DNA of 64,000 nucleotides, from the NCBI RefSeq assembly GCF_048282545.1, contig NZ_CP182485.1:992001-1056000 (forward strand), read 5' to 3'. The position numbers and the translations under genes are program-made. This document shows positions 35,237-43,173 of the stretch, piece after piece; position 1 is the first letter of the stretch; each line of letters begins with the position of its first letter. A model generated the notes under the pieces. That model saw only the letters and a list, made by a program, of their open reading frames with translations. It searched no databases and was not told the origin of the DNA. This DNA comes from Opacimonas immobilis. Its GTDB lineage: Bacteria; Pseudomonadota; Gammaproteobacteria; Enterobacterales; Alteromonadaceae.

Positions 35237-36985
35237 TTACTTGCGAGGTTTACGCTTCTCACCGTCACGTTTACCACCGCCATCACGTTTTCCTCTTGTC
35301 GGTGGTTTATCAGACCAAGCACGGATGTCGAGCTTTTGCCCAGCCACGCGCGTATTGCGCAAATGTGATTGTAAGTCTTCAGGCATGCCTTGAGGCAAAT
35401 CAACAGTAGAGTAAGTATCATAGATTTCAATGGCACCAATGTTTTTACTACTAATGTTTGCTTCGTTTGCAATCGCGCCGACAATGTTACCTGGCTTGAC
35501 TTTGTGCATATGACCAACCGCGATACGGAAGCGTTGCATACCCGCTTCTGGCTTGCTGTTACCACGTTGGCGTCTCTCGCCGCGCTCACGTCCACTGCGT
35601 TCACGACCTGAGCGATCGCCACGATCACCGCGTTCAGGACGCGCATTCAAATCTGGACGGTCCGCTTCATTTAGGAATAATGGTTCATCGCCTTGCGCAA
35701 GTTTGGCAAATGCAGCCATTAACTTCTCAGGAGCGGCTTCGGTTTCGGTTTGAATCGTTTCAATCAAGGGAATAAAGCTTTCAATTGAATCGTCTTCTAA
35801 CGCTTCCACTATACTCGTTTTGAAACGTACCAAGCGCGATTCGTTAAGATCTGAAATAGAAGGAATCGCCATCATTTCGATGGGTTGTTTGGTCGTACGC
35901 TCAATTTGATTCAGTAAGCGTTTTTCACGATGAGAGATGAACAAAATGGCATCACCATTACGTCCTGCACGTCCGGTACGACCGATACGATGCACATAAG
36001 ATTCGCTATCGTAAGGGATATCGTAATTGATCACGTGACTGACGCGTTCGACATCCAGGCCACGTGCGACAACGTCTGTCGCCACTAAGATATCAATGGT
36101 GCCTTTTTTGAGGCGGTCAACGGTGCGCTCGCGAGCATTTTGTGGAATGTCACCATTAAGTGGTTCGACATCATAGCCCCTCGCAGATAATTTATCAGAC
36201 AGCTCAATGGTCGCGGTTTTGGTGCGCACAAAGATAATTACGCCATCAAACTCTTCTACTTCAAGAATACGGGTTAACGCTTCGAGTTTATGATGACCAG
36301 CTACCTGACAATAACGTTGACGAATGGTATCAGCAGTCGTTACTTTAGGGGTGATCTTGACGTGTTCTGGCGAATGCAAATAGCGCTCGGTGATCTTTTT
36401 GATCGGCGGCGGCATGGTCGCGGAGAACAAGGCGGTTTGTTTTTGCTCTGGTGCGTGGCTCAAGATCAATTCCACATCATCAATAAAGCCCATACGGAGC
36501 ATTTCATCCGCTTCGTCCAGAACTAAAAAGCGCAACTGGTCGAGTTTTAAGGTTTTGCGTTTGATGTGATCGATGATTCGACCTGGAGTACCTACAACGA
36601 CTTGTACACCGCGTTTTAATTGACGGATTTGATTGTCGTACGACTGACCGCCATAGATGGGTAATACTTTGATTTTTTTGGAAAAACTAGCATACACTTG
36701 GAATGCTTCAGCGACCTGAATCGCGAGCTCCCGTGTTGGGGCTAACACTAATAATTGTGGGAAGTTCTCATCTGGGTCGATGTTGGCAAGCATCGGTAAT
36801 GCAAACGCGGCGGTTTTGCCCGTACCGGTTTGTGCTTGTCCTAGCAAATCTTTGCCGTTGAGAATGTGCGGGATACTGGCCGCTTGGATCGGAGATGGTT
36901 TTTCATATCCGACTTTTTCTAATGCCTGCAAAATGGGCTCAGGTAAACCTAAGTCACTAAAAGTCAATTCGACTGTGTCTGTCAT
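35237..36985 (-). CDS. deaD: DeaD/CsdA, DEAD-box RNA helicase
   Basis: A cold-shock type helicase acting in ribosome assembly and mRNA decay. 582 residues: Q motif GYEKPSPIQ, Walker A AQTGTGKT (51-58), PTREL, TPGR, DEAD (157-160), SAT, ARGLDVE and HRIGRTGRAGR. Then comes the DeaD-specific middle region, a low-complexity Arg/Asp/Gly stretch (about 445-480, RGDRGDRSGRERSGRERG) and the RNA-binding DbpA-like domain (RFRIAVGHMHKVKPGNIVGA). The tail is lysine/arginine-rich. It is shorter than E. coli DeaD (629). It diverges from the prsT-like gene over 164 bp, likely its long cold-regulated leader (inference). Confidence 0.95.
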   Translation of the reverse strand: MTDTVELTFSDLGLPEPILQALEKVGYEKPSPIQAASIPHILNGKDLLGQAQTGTGKTAAFALPMLANIDPDENFPQLLVLAPTRELAIQVAEAFQVYASFSKKIKVLPIYGGQSYDNQIRQLKRGVQVVVGTPGRIIDHIKRKTLKLDQLRFLVLDEADEMLRMGFIDDVELILSHAPEQKQTALFSATMPPPIKKITERYLHSPEHVKITPKVTTADTIRQRYCQVAGHHKLEALTRILEVEEFDGVIIFVRTKTATIELSDKLSARGYDVEPLNGDIPQNARERTVDRLKKGTIDILVATDVVARGLDVERVSHVINYDIPYDSESYVHRIGRTGRAGRNGDAILFISHREKRLLNQIERTTKQPIEMMAIPSISDLNESRLVRFKTSIVEALEDDSIESFIPLIETIQTETEAAPEKLMAAFAKLAQGDEPLFLNEADRPDLNARPERGDRGDRSGRERSGRERGERRQRGNSKPEAGMQRFRIAVGHMHKVKPGNIVGAIANEANISSKNIGAIEIYDTYSTVDLPQGMPEDLQSHLRNTRVAGQKLDIRAWSDKPPTRGKRDGGGKRDGEKRKPRK

Positions 36986-37149
36986 GTGGGATCCTAACTG
37001 GAAGCAGACGCTGCGGTATTACAAAACTGATCTGCTATATGAACGTGGTAATTATACGCTGTAAGTTGCCGATATACCATGTTAATGCACTTTTATTTTT
37101 GTCAGTATCGACTAAAATTTAAGATATAGAATAAAAAAGGATTTTGTCT

Positions 37150-39915
37150 ATGGTCTCACTACAACACAAAGCTAAAGTTACATTAGTTGCTTCTTCCATT
37201 GCATTCGTATTGGTTGGATGCGGTCAGAAAACAGCGCAACAGGCATATAATGACGCCAGTCAGAAGCTAATTCAAAAGCAATATAACTCTGCAGTTATCG
37301 AGTTAAAGCATGCTATTCAACAATCACCAGATTATGCTGATGCTCGATTTTTACTTGGCAAAATCTACATGCAGCAGCAGCTTTTTGCATCGGCACAAAA
37401 AGAATTTGAAAAAGCAAAGAAAACAGGGTTTACCAATTCCGAACTGACCGTTTTATTAGCAAAAGCGTACCATAAAACCGAAAATCTCGTCGGTTTAATT
37501 AACTTAGATGCGCAACCTGACTTTACAGCAGAGCAAGACGTTCAATTTGGTTTTTATCAAGCTTATTCATTACTGCGACTAAAAAAAACCGATCAAGCAA
37601 TGCTTCTTCTACAGCAATTGCAATCTGTCGATACGAACACTGAGTTTAGCCAACTGATTGATGCACTTGCTCATGTCCAAAATAGTGAACTAGAAAAAGC
37701 AGAAACGCTCTTATTATCAATGGCAAAAGCATACCCTGAATCAGTTGACACGCTCGAGATTTTGACTCGAATATATTTATCGCAAAACAACTTATCTAAG
37801 GTTTCGCCAGTTATTGAGCAGTATTTAGAAATTACGCCAGATGATTTAGAACGGAAATTTATGTTCTCACAGATACTCTTTGAAACTGGACAATATCAAC
37901 GAGCATTGTCGGAGGTTGACAGCTTATTAGAGGTGACAACGAATAATCCACGAATTCATCAATTAAAAAGCATGATTCATGCTGGAACTGAGCAATTTGA
38001 TCTCGCTTTTGACAGTGCAGTGAAGTCATTACAACAAGGTCTCGATAACACATCTGTTCGTTTCGTAGCGGGTATGAGCGCATTTATGTTGCAGAACTAC
38101 AGTGACGCGAATGAGCACTTGAGCTTGATAGCAAGCCAAATGCCAGATAATCATCCCGGCCTCAAAATGTTAGCAGCGGCACGACTGAATTTAGGCCAAT
38201 CATTAGATGCGAGTGAATTATTATCTCGGTATACCGATGTCAATCATAATGATTCAGCGCTTTTAGCAAAAGCAGGGTTTGATTTATATAAAGACGGACA
38301 TTTAGCTGAAGCAAAAACGGTTATGGAGCAACTAGAAAAGATATCTGAATCTTCGATGGCGAAAACGAAGCTGGGCATTCTTAAATTGCAACTAAAAGAT
38401 ATAGAAGGCATTCGTGATCTAGAAGCTGCCGTTGATAAAAACCCGAACAATCAAAATGCCCTAGAAGCTTTAGCTAAGGTTTATGTGAGAACTAACCAGC
38501 TTGATAAAGCGAATGAACTTGCAACAAGGTGGCAATCAATCCACCCGGAAAATTATAAAGGTTTTCTATTAGCAGGAGAAGTTGCACTGCAAAGGGAGGA
38601 TTTAAAAACGGCTAAAGTGGCTTTTGAAACCGCGACTCAACTTGCACCGGACGTACCGCAAACTCATTTGGCGCTTGTTAATATCAATATGAAACAAAAA
38701 AATTACGATGCTGCTTACCATGCAGTCAGCAACACGTTAGAGCGCTTTCCGAACAATATGAATGCCATAGCAGCACATTATGCATTGGTTAAAATGCTCC
38801 AAAAAGACGTTGATGCAATTATTCCTTTAAAAACGTATTTAGCCACAGGCAAGGTAACATCAGATGAGAAAATACTCAGCGCTGAATTGATGCAAAAAGA
38901 AGGTATGTTAGACGAGGCGGTCTCCATATTAGAGTCTATTCAAATCGACACGTCAACATCGAGAAAATATTGGACTACAAAATCTCGAGTGCTTCTGCAA
39001 CGCAATGACTTCAAATCGTTAGACGAACACTATCAGAAGTGGAATCAAACTCTACCCTCTGATTTAGCCGGTTTCATTGGTCGTCTAGTCATGTTCGAAC
39101 TTAAAAAAGATTTTGTTGGCGGTTTGGATTTTATTGACCAAAATCCCCTAATTGCCAGTAACAACGTGATATCCAGAGTACTCCATACTCACTTTGCAAC
39201 CAAAGAACGCCGAGTACGTGTGGCACGTAGAGTGTATGATTCAATACCTGAATCGGTCCAAAAAACGCCGAATGTTCAAGGAATTTACGCCCGTTTATTA
39301 CTGCTTGAGGGCAAAGTTAAAGAAGCAATAGTTCCGGCTAGAGTGGCTTTTTCGGCAAGACCAAGTGAAGATAACTTTAAATCGTATTACGATGCTTTGC
39401 GTTGGAGCGGCAAAGAAGAAGACGCATATGTGCTTGTTTCAGAGTTTAGCCAAATGAAACCTGATAACTCTCTAGCTAATTTGATATTAGCGCAAGAATA
39501 TATTGAGAGTGAACCGTTAAAAGCGATGAAAAAATATCAGGCTTTTGTTGAAAAAAATCCGAAACATTTTGTAGCGTTAAATAATTTAGCGTATTTGATG
39601 ACTCAACAATCTCAATATGAACAAGCACTAGAATATGCTGAAAAGGCTTTGGGGCTAGCGCCAGATAATGTTGCGGTACTGGATACCGTGGCACAAATTC
39701 ACATTGCCTTAAATGCGCCGGAAGTTGCTTTAGAGTATTATCAAAAAGCGTTTGAACAAGATGTCACTAATAAAGAGATTGTTTTAAATTATGTTGAAAC
39801 GTTATTGCAGAATAACCAATCGCGTATTGCACAACGAACGATTGAGCGACATGAGTTCAGTGACCGGTTATCCCAAGACCGGTTAAATGTACTGAAAGCC
39901 AAATACAATTTGTAA
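37150..39915 (+). CDS. prsT: PrsT-like TPR-repeat lipoprotein (PEP-CTERM/XrtA system type)
   Basis: The 921-residue lipoprotein has a lipobox VLVGC with Cys24, then a near-continuous solenoid of TPR-like repeats (for example 'AYNDASQKLIQKQYNSAVIE' near the start and 'ALEYAEKALGLAPDNVAVLD' near the end). Length, lipobox and repeat pattern match the 'PEP-CTERM system TPR-repeat lipoprotein' PrsT, which accompanies exosortase A and exopolysaccharide genes. Function unproven, probably scaffolding in export of polymer or protein. AAGGA lies 8 nt before the ATG at 37150. No exosortase, prsK/prsR or polymer genes are near, so here it is an orphan. A strong terminator follows. Confidence in the repeat lipoprotein is high, in the PrsT name moderate. 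Confidence 0.8.
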   Translation: MVSLQHKAKVTLVASSIAFVLVGCGQKTAQQAYNDASQKLIQKQYNSAVIELKHAIQQSPDYADARFLLGKIYMQQQLFASAQKEFEKAKKTGFTNSELTVLLAKAYHKTENLVGLINLDAQPDFTAEQDVQFGFYQAYSLLRLKKTDQAMLLLQQLQSVDTNTEFSQLIDALAHVQNSELEKAETLLLSMAKAYPESVDTLEILTRIYLSQNNLSKVSPVIEQYLEITPDDLERKFMFSQILFETGQYQRALSEVDSLLEVTTNNPRIHQLKSMIHAGTEQFDLAFDSAVKSLQQGLDNTSVRFVAGMSAFMLQNYSDANEHLSLIASQMPDNHPGLKMLAAARLNLGQSLDASELLSRYTDVNHNDSALLAKAGFDLYKDGHLAEAKTVMEQLEKISESSMAKTKLGILKLQLKDIEGIRDLEAAVDKNPNNQNALEALAKVYVRTNQLDKANELATRWQSIHPENYKGFLLAGEVALQREDLKTAKVAFETATQLAPDVPQTHLALVNINMKQKNYDAAYHAVSNTLERFPNNMNAIAAHYALVKMLQKDVDAIIPLKTYLATGKVTSDEKILSAELMQKEGMLDEAVSILESIQIDTSTSRKYWTTKSRVLLQRNDFKSLDEHYQKWNQTLPSDLAGFIGRLVMFELKKDFVGGLDFIDQNPLIASNNVISRVLHTHFATKERRVRVARRVYDSIPESVQKTPNVQGIYARLLLLEGKVKEAIVPARVAFSARPSEDNFKSYYDALRWSGKEEDAYVLVSEFSQMKPDNSLANLILAQEYIESEPLKAMKKYQAFVEKNPKHFVALNNLAYLMTQQSQYEQALEYAEKALGLAPDNVAVLDTVAQIHIALNAPEVALEYYQKAFEQDVTNKEIVLNYVETLLQNNQSRIAQRTIERHEFSDRLSQDRLNVLKAKYNL

Positions 39916-39933
39916 ATGATGCTCGATAGAGTT

Positions 39934-39962
39934 AAAAAAGCGGACATTTAGTCCGCTTTTTT
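39934..39962. terminator. bidirectional intrinsic terminator between prsT-like gene and tolC
   Basis: A-tract (39934-39939), perfect 6-bp GC-rich stem GCGGAC/GTCCGC around a 5-nt loop ATTTA, then six T (39957-39962). The A and T tracts let it work in both directions for the two convergent genes. Confidence 0.92.
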
Positions 39963-39989
39963 GGGTGGGGTTTGGAGATTTGTCGATGC

Positions 39990-41315
39990 CTAGCTCGCCG
40001 CAGGGACTAATCCTTGATTAATGGCTTCAAGATCCGCCACACTTAATGTGCCTGCCGCGCGTTTTAAGTTCACTACCGAGGTAATAAAGTCATAACGTGC
40101 ATTGGCTAGGTTCTTACGGGCATTAAACAAATTACGGGTCGAATTTAACACGTCAACAATAGTGCGCGTGCCCACATCAAACCCAGCTTCAGTTGCGCGC
40201 AGGGCACTTTCCGCTGAGATGACCGCTTGCTCAAATGCTTTGATGGTCGACACATTTGCACGAATATCATTAAACGAATTGCGAACATTGCGAACGGTTG
40301 CGCGGTAGGTCTGCTCCAAAGTCTCGCTTTCAGCAACAAACTGTGAGCGTGCAGATTCGGTACGAGCAGTGGTCGCAAAACCTGAGAATATCGGTACATT
40401 CATGGTCACACCGAGAGACGAACTGTTGGTTCGAGCCAGATCGATGTCATTGTTCTCAACGTCAGCGCCACTGAGTGAGCCAGATAAAGACAATGTTGGG
40501 TAGTTCTCCGCTTTCGCACTATCAATACTTGCCTTAGCGATATCCACCGCAAATTGTGCGGCTTGAAGCTCTAAGTTATTGTCTTGTGCGAGTGTTAACC
40601 AATCCTCCACATTCGCAGGGCTCGGGGTTACGGCGCTGAACGTATCCGTGTTTAGCACGTTGACATTGTTATAAAATACACCAGTGATTTCTCTAAGCTG
40701 TTCTTTACGCAGTTCAAGGGCGTTCAGCGCACGGATTTCTGATGCAACGGTGGTGTCAAAGTTTGCTTGCGCTTCGTGTACATCGGTAATGGCGGTCAAA
40801 CCAACTTCAAAACGCTGCTTGGTTTGCTCAAGTTGACGCTCGATGGCGCGCTTTTCCGCCTGCACAAATTCCACATTGTCTTGAGCGCGTAAGATATTTA
40901 AGTAAGCATCAACTACCCGAACGATTAAGCCTTGTAGGGTGGCCGCATAATTTGCTTCCGCTTGTTGCGCTGATTTTTCAGCTCGGTCTAAACCAACGTA
41001 GTTGGCATGATCGTATAATGACATGCTTAAGCCTAGACTGTAGCTTAGAGCATTTCTGTCGCTAGAAGAGACTTCAGTGGCCGAAAGAGCGCTTTCCGAA
41101 TCGGAAATAGAATAGCCAATTTGCCCAGAGATCTTGGGTAACAGGGCAGAGCGAGAAAGAGTGACTCCAGAGAACGCAGTATCGCGTATCGCTTTTGCAC
41201 GATTAACCACAGGATCTTTAGCCAAAGCCTGAGCATAAATTTCAGATAAATCTTGTGCTTGCACGACACCGCATAAAGTAATACCGACAAACACGCTAAG
41301 AAGGGTTTTTTTCAT
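39990..41315 (-). CDS. tolC: TolC-family outer-membrane channel
   Basis: The 441-residue precursor begins MKKTLLSVFVGITLCGVVQA, a signal peptide. Two internal repeats of the outer membrane factor fold are visible as paired coiled-coil helices (EQTKQRFEVGLTAITDVHEAQA and ALRATEAGFDVGTRTIVDVL). TolC trimers form the exit duct for drug and protein efflux pumps. Position opposite nudF is the same as in E. coli, which supports TolC rather than another OMF. The ATG at 41315 has GGA at 9 nt; an in-frame GTG at 41327 is less likely. No pump genes are adjacent. Confidence 0.95.
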   Translation of the reverse strand: MKKTLLSVFVGITLCGVVQAQDLSEIYAQALAKDPVVNRAKAIRDTAFSGVTLSRSALLPKISGQIGYSISDSESALSATEVSSSDRNALSYSLGLSMSLYDHANYVGLDRAEKSAQQAEANYAATLQGLIVRVVDAYLNILRAQDNVEFVQAEKRAIERQLEQTKQRFEVGLTAITDVHEAQANFDTTVASEIRALNALELRKEQLREITGVFYNNVNVLNTDTFSAVTPSPANVEDWLTLAQDNNLELQAAQFAVDIAKASIDSAKAENYPTLSLSGSLSGADVENNDIDLARTNSSSLGVTMNVPIFSGFATTARTESARSQFVAESETLEQTYRATVRNVRNSFNDIRANVSTIKAFEQAVISAESALRATEAGFDVGTRTIVDVLNSTRNLFNARKNLANARYDFITSVVNLKRAAGTLSVADLEAINQGLVPAAS

Positions 41316-41447
41316 GGCTCTATCCACGTAATATGTTTAATTCCATTAAGTTAGGTTAAAGTGTAAAAAATTCCATCGAATTGATAAATCTTTTTACTAC
41401 GACTTTATCCGGTTATGTGTAACAGAATGTAATAAATAAGGAAACAA

Positions 41448-42074
41448 ATGTCGAAAATCCAAAGGTTTACTCACGCAGATGTGCAAATAACACAGACGGA
41501 GACCGCTTTTCGTGGATTTTTCAAAATGATGCGCTATCAACTCAAGCACAAATTATTTGCTGGGGGCTGGTCTACACCGATTCAAAGAGAGATGTTTGAG
41601 CGTGGCCATGCTGTCGCACTATTACCTTATGATCCGGTAACCGATGAGTTTGTGTTGATTCAGCAATTTCGCCTCGGTGCCATGGCAACCTGTGATAATC
41701 CATGGTTGGTCGAAGTCATTGCCGGTATGATAGATGAGGGCTACACCGCAGAAGAAGTCTGTCATAAAGAAGCTATGGAAGAGGCAGGTATTACATTAAC
41801 CGATTTGCAAAAAGTAACTAGTTACTTATCCAGTCCAGGCGGCACAACGGAGCGCATTGATATTTTTGTGGCGCGCACCGATAGCACGGTTGCTGTTGGA
41901 TTACACGGTTGCGACAACGAAGCAGAAGATATCAAAGTGTTGCGAGTTAAACGTGAACAAGCTCGGCAGTGGTTAAGTGACGGCACCATGAATAATGCTG
42001 CGGGGATCATTGCCTTACAGCATTTTTTCTTAAACGAAGCGACCCTCATTAGCGCATTAAAGACTCATGCATAA
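41448..42074 (+). CDS. nudF: NudF, ADP-ribose pyrophosphatase
   Basis: The 208-residue Nudix hydrolase splits ADP-ribose to AMP and ribose-5-phosphate. It carries FRGFFKMMRYQLKHKLFAGG, ERGHAVALLPYDP, the Nudix box around GMIDEGYTAEEVCHKEAMEE (residues ~99-121) and the YLSSPGGTTERIDIFV segment typical of this subfamily. It is the first gene of a nudF-yqiB-yqiA-parE run. Its stop overlaps the yqiB start by 8 bp. AAGGA is 7 nt before the ATG. Confidence 0.95.
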   Translation: MSKIQRFTHADVQITQTETAFRGFFKMMRYQLKHKLFAGGWSTPIQREMFERGHAVALLPYDPVTDEFVLIQQFRLGAMATCDNPWLVEVIAGMIDEGYTAEEVCHKEAMEEAGITLTDLQKVTSYLSSPGGTTERIDIFVARTDSTVAVGLHGCDNEAEDIKVLRVKREQARQWLSDGTMNNAAGIIALQHFFLNEATLISALKTHA

Positions 42075-42495
42075 GAAAAACCCCATCAAACGCAAGTATG
42101 TCCCACATTTACCCAGCCTATTAGCGATGGGGGAGCACAACTATGGCAAATTAATGATGCTATTGCCCGAAGTGGACGAGGTGAATCTGCAATATGAGTT
42201 CTCTATTAATGAAACATTAACCTATCGAATCGTGATCAAAGATGCCGCGCGCTACACCACGACCGTCGACATCGCACAAGTGGCAAAAAATTTACCGAAA
42301 TTTTTACTACCATCTCTTACAGTCCGGTTATATCATGACGTACGCAGCGCCGAAGTATTGGCTGCGCAAAATATTGGACGTATTAAAGCAAGTTATGATT
42401 ATCCTAACTTGCACATGCATCAAAAGAATGAAAAGTTCATGGTCAATGTGTTTTTGACTGAATGGCTGACCTTTTGTATGCAACATCAACCATAA
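42067..42495 (+). CDS. yqiB: YqiB, DUF1249 protein
   Basis: The 142-residue protein of family DUF1249 is always found between nudF and cpdA/yqiA in gammaproteobacteria. It begins KKNPIKRKYVPHLPSLLAMGEHNYGKL, a diagnostic segment, and contains VRLYHDVRSAEV and YPNLHMHQKNEKF. No catalytic motif is recognised and the role is unknown. It overlaps nudF by 8 bp, so it is translationally coupled. In E. coli cpdA follows; here yqiA follows after 17 bp. Confidence 0.9.
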   Translation: MHKKNPIKRKYVPHLPSLLAMGEHNYGKLMMLLPEVDEVNLQYEFSINETLTYRIVIKDAARYTTTVDIAQVAKNLPKFLLPSLTVRLYHDVRSAEVLAAQNIGRIKASYDYPNLHMHQKNEKFMVNVFLTEWLTFCMQHQP

Positions 42496-42512
42496 CCGCC
42501 GAGGGAAAACAG

Positions 42513-43097
42513 ATGGCAGGTTCTTTACTTTATTTACATGGATTTTTGAGCTCGCCACAGTCTGCGAAAGCATGCCAAACGTTTGCTTACCTGCAACAAC
42601 ACCATCCTAAAGTGCGATTTGTCGCCCCTCAGTTGAGTGGTATTCCTTCTCAAGCATGGCAACAAGCCCAAGAGGTTATGTCTGGCTTAAAAGAGGATAT
42701 CATCGGCATCATGGGCAGTTCGATGGGCGGCTTTCTCGCCACGCTTTTAGCTGAAAAGCACCAGTGCAAAGCCAGTATTATTAATCCAGCGGTGGCGCCG
42801 CATATTCTCTTTCCTGATTACTTGGGTAATCATGTGAATCCATATACCAAAGAAGCGTTTGAGCTTACCTCTGAGCATATCCATACGGTCGAAAAGCTCG
42901 TTGTGAATCGCATTAACCAGCCTGATAATTATCAAGTGTTTTTGCAAACCGCAGATGAAGTACTCGATTATCGATTGGCTGAAAGGTTGTATGCTCAAGC
43001 AAATCTGCATGTGGTACAAGGTGGCGATCATGCTTATCAAAATTTTGCCAGTGAATTGCCTAAAGTCATGCGATTTTTGGGGCTAACTAAGTCTTAA
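42513..43097 (+). CDS. yqiA: YqiA-like alpha/beta-hydrolase (esterase)
   Basis: The 194-residue esterase of the UPF0227/YqiA group. The N-terminal oxyanion region LLYLHGFLSSPQSAK, the nucleophile elbow GSSMGGFLA (Ser), a late Asp in TADEVLDY and the catalytic His in QGGDHAYQNF are visible, forming a complete triad. E. coli YqiA hydrolyses short acyl esters such as palmitoyl-CoA and pNP-butyrate in vitro. I start at the ATG at 42513, with GAGGGA 6 nt upstream, rather than an earlier in-frame start overlapping yqiB. parE follows after 76 bp. Confidence 0.92.
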   Translation: MAGSLLYLHGFLSSPQSAKACQTFAYLQQHHPKVRFVAPQLSGIPSQAWQQAQEVMSGLKEDIIGIMGSSMGGFLATLLAEKHQCKASIINPAVAPHILFPDYLGNHVNPYTKEAFELTSEHIHTVEKLVVNRINQPDNYQVFLQTADEVLDYRLAERLYAQANLHVVQGGDHAYQNFASELPKVMRFLGLTKS

Positions 43098-43109
43098 TTG
43101 CTCAAGGCG

Positions 43110-43156
43110 ATAAGTATTGGTAATATCGTGACATTCTCAAGCGTCATAATACTTAT
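43110..43156. repeat. 9-bp inverted repeat in the parE leader
   Basis: ATAAGTATT (43110-43118) and AATACTTAT (43148-43156) are exact reverse complements 29 bp apart, with an inner TGAC/GTCA dyad. The right arm ends 17 bp before the parE ATG. It could be an operator or an RNA hairpin near the ribosome site. No T-tract, so it is not a classic terminator. Confidence 0.4.
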
Positions 43157-43173
43157 AAAAGCGTAATCACCTT

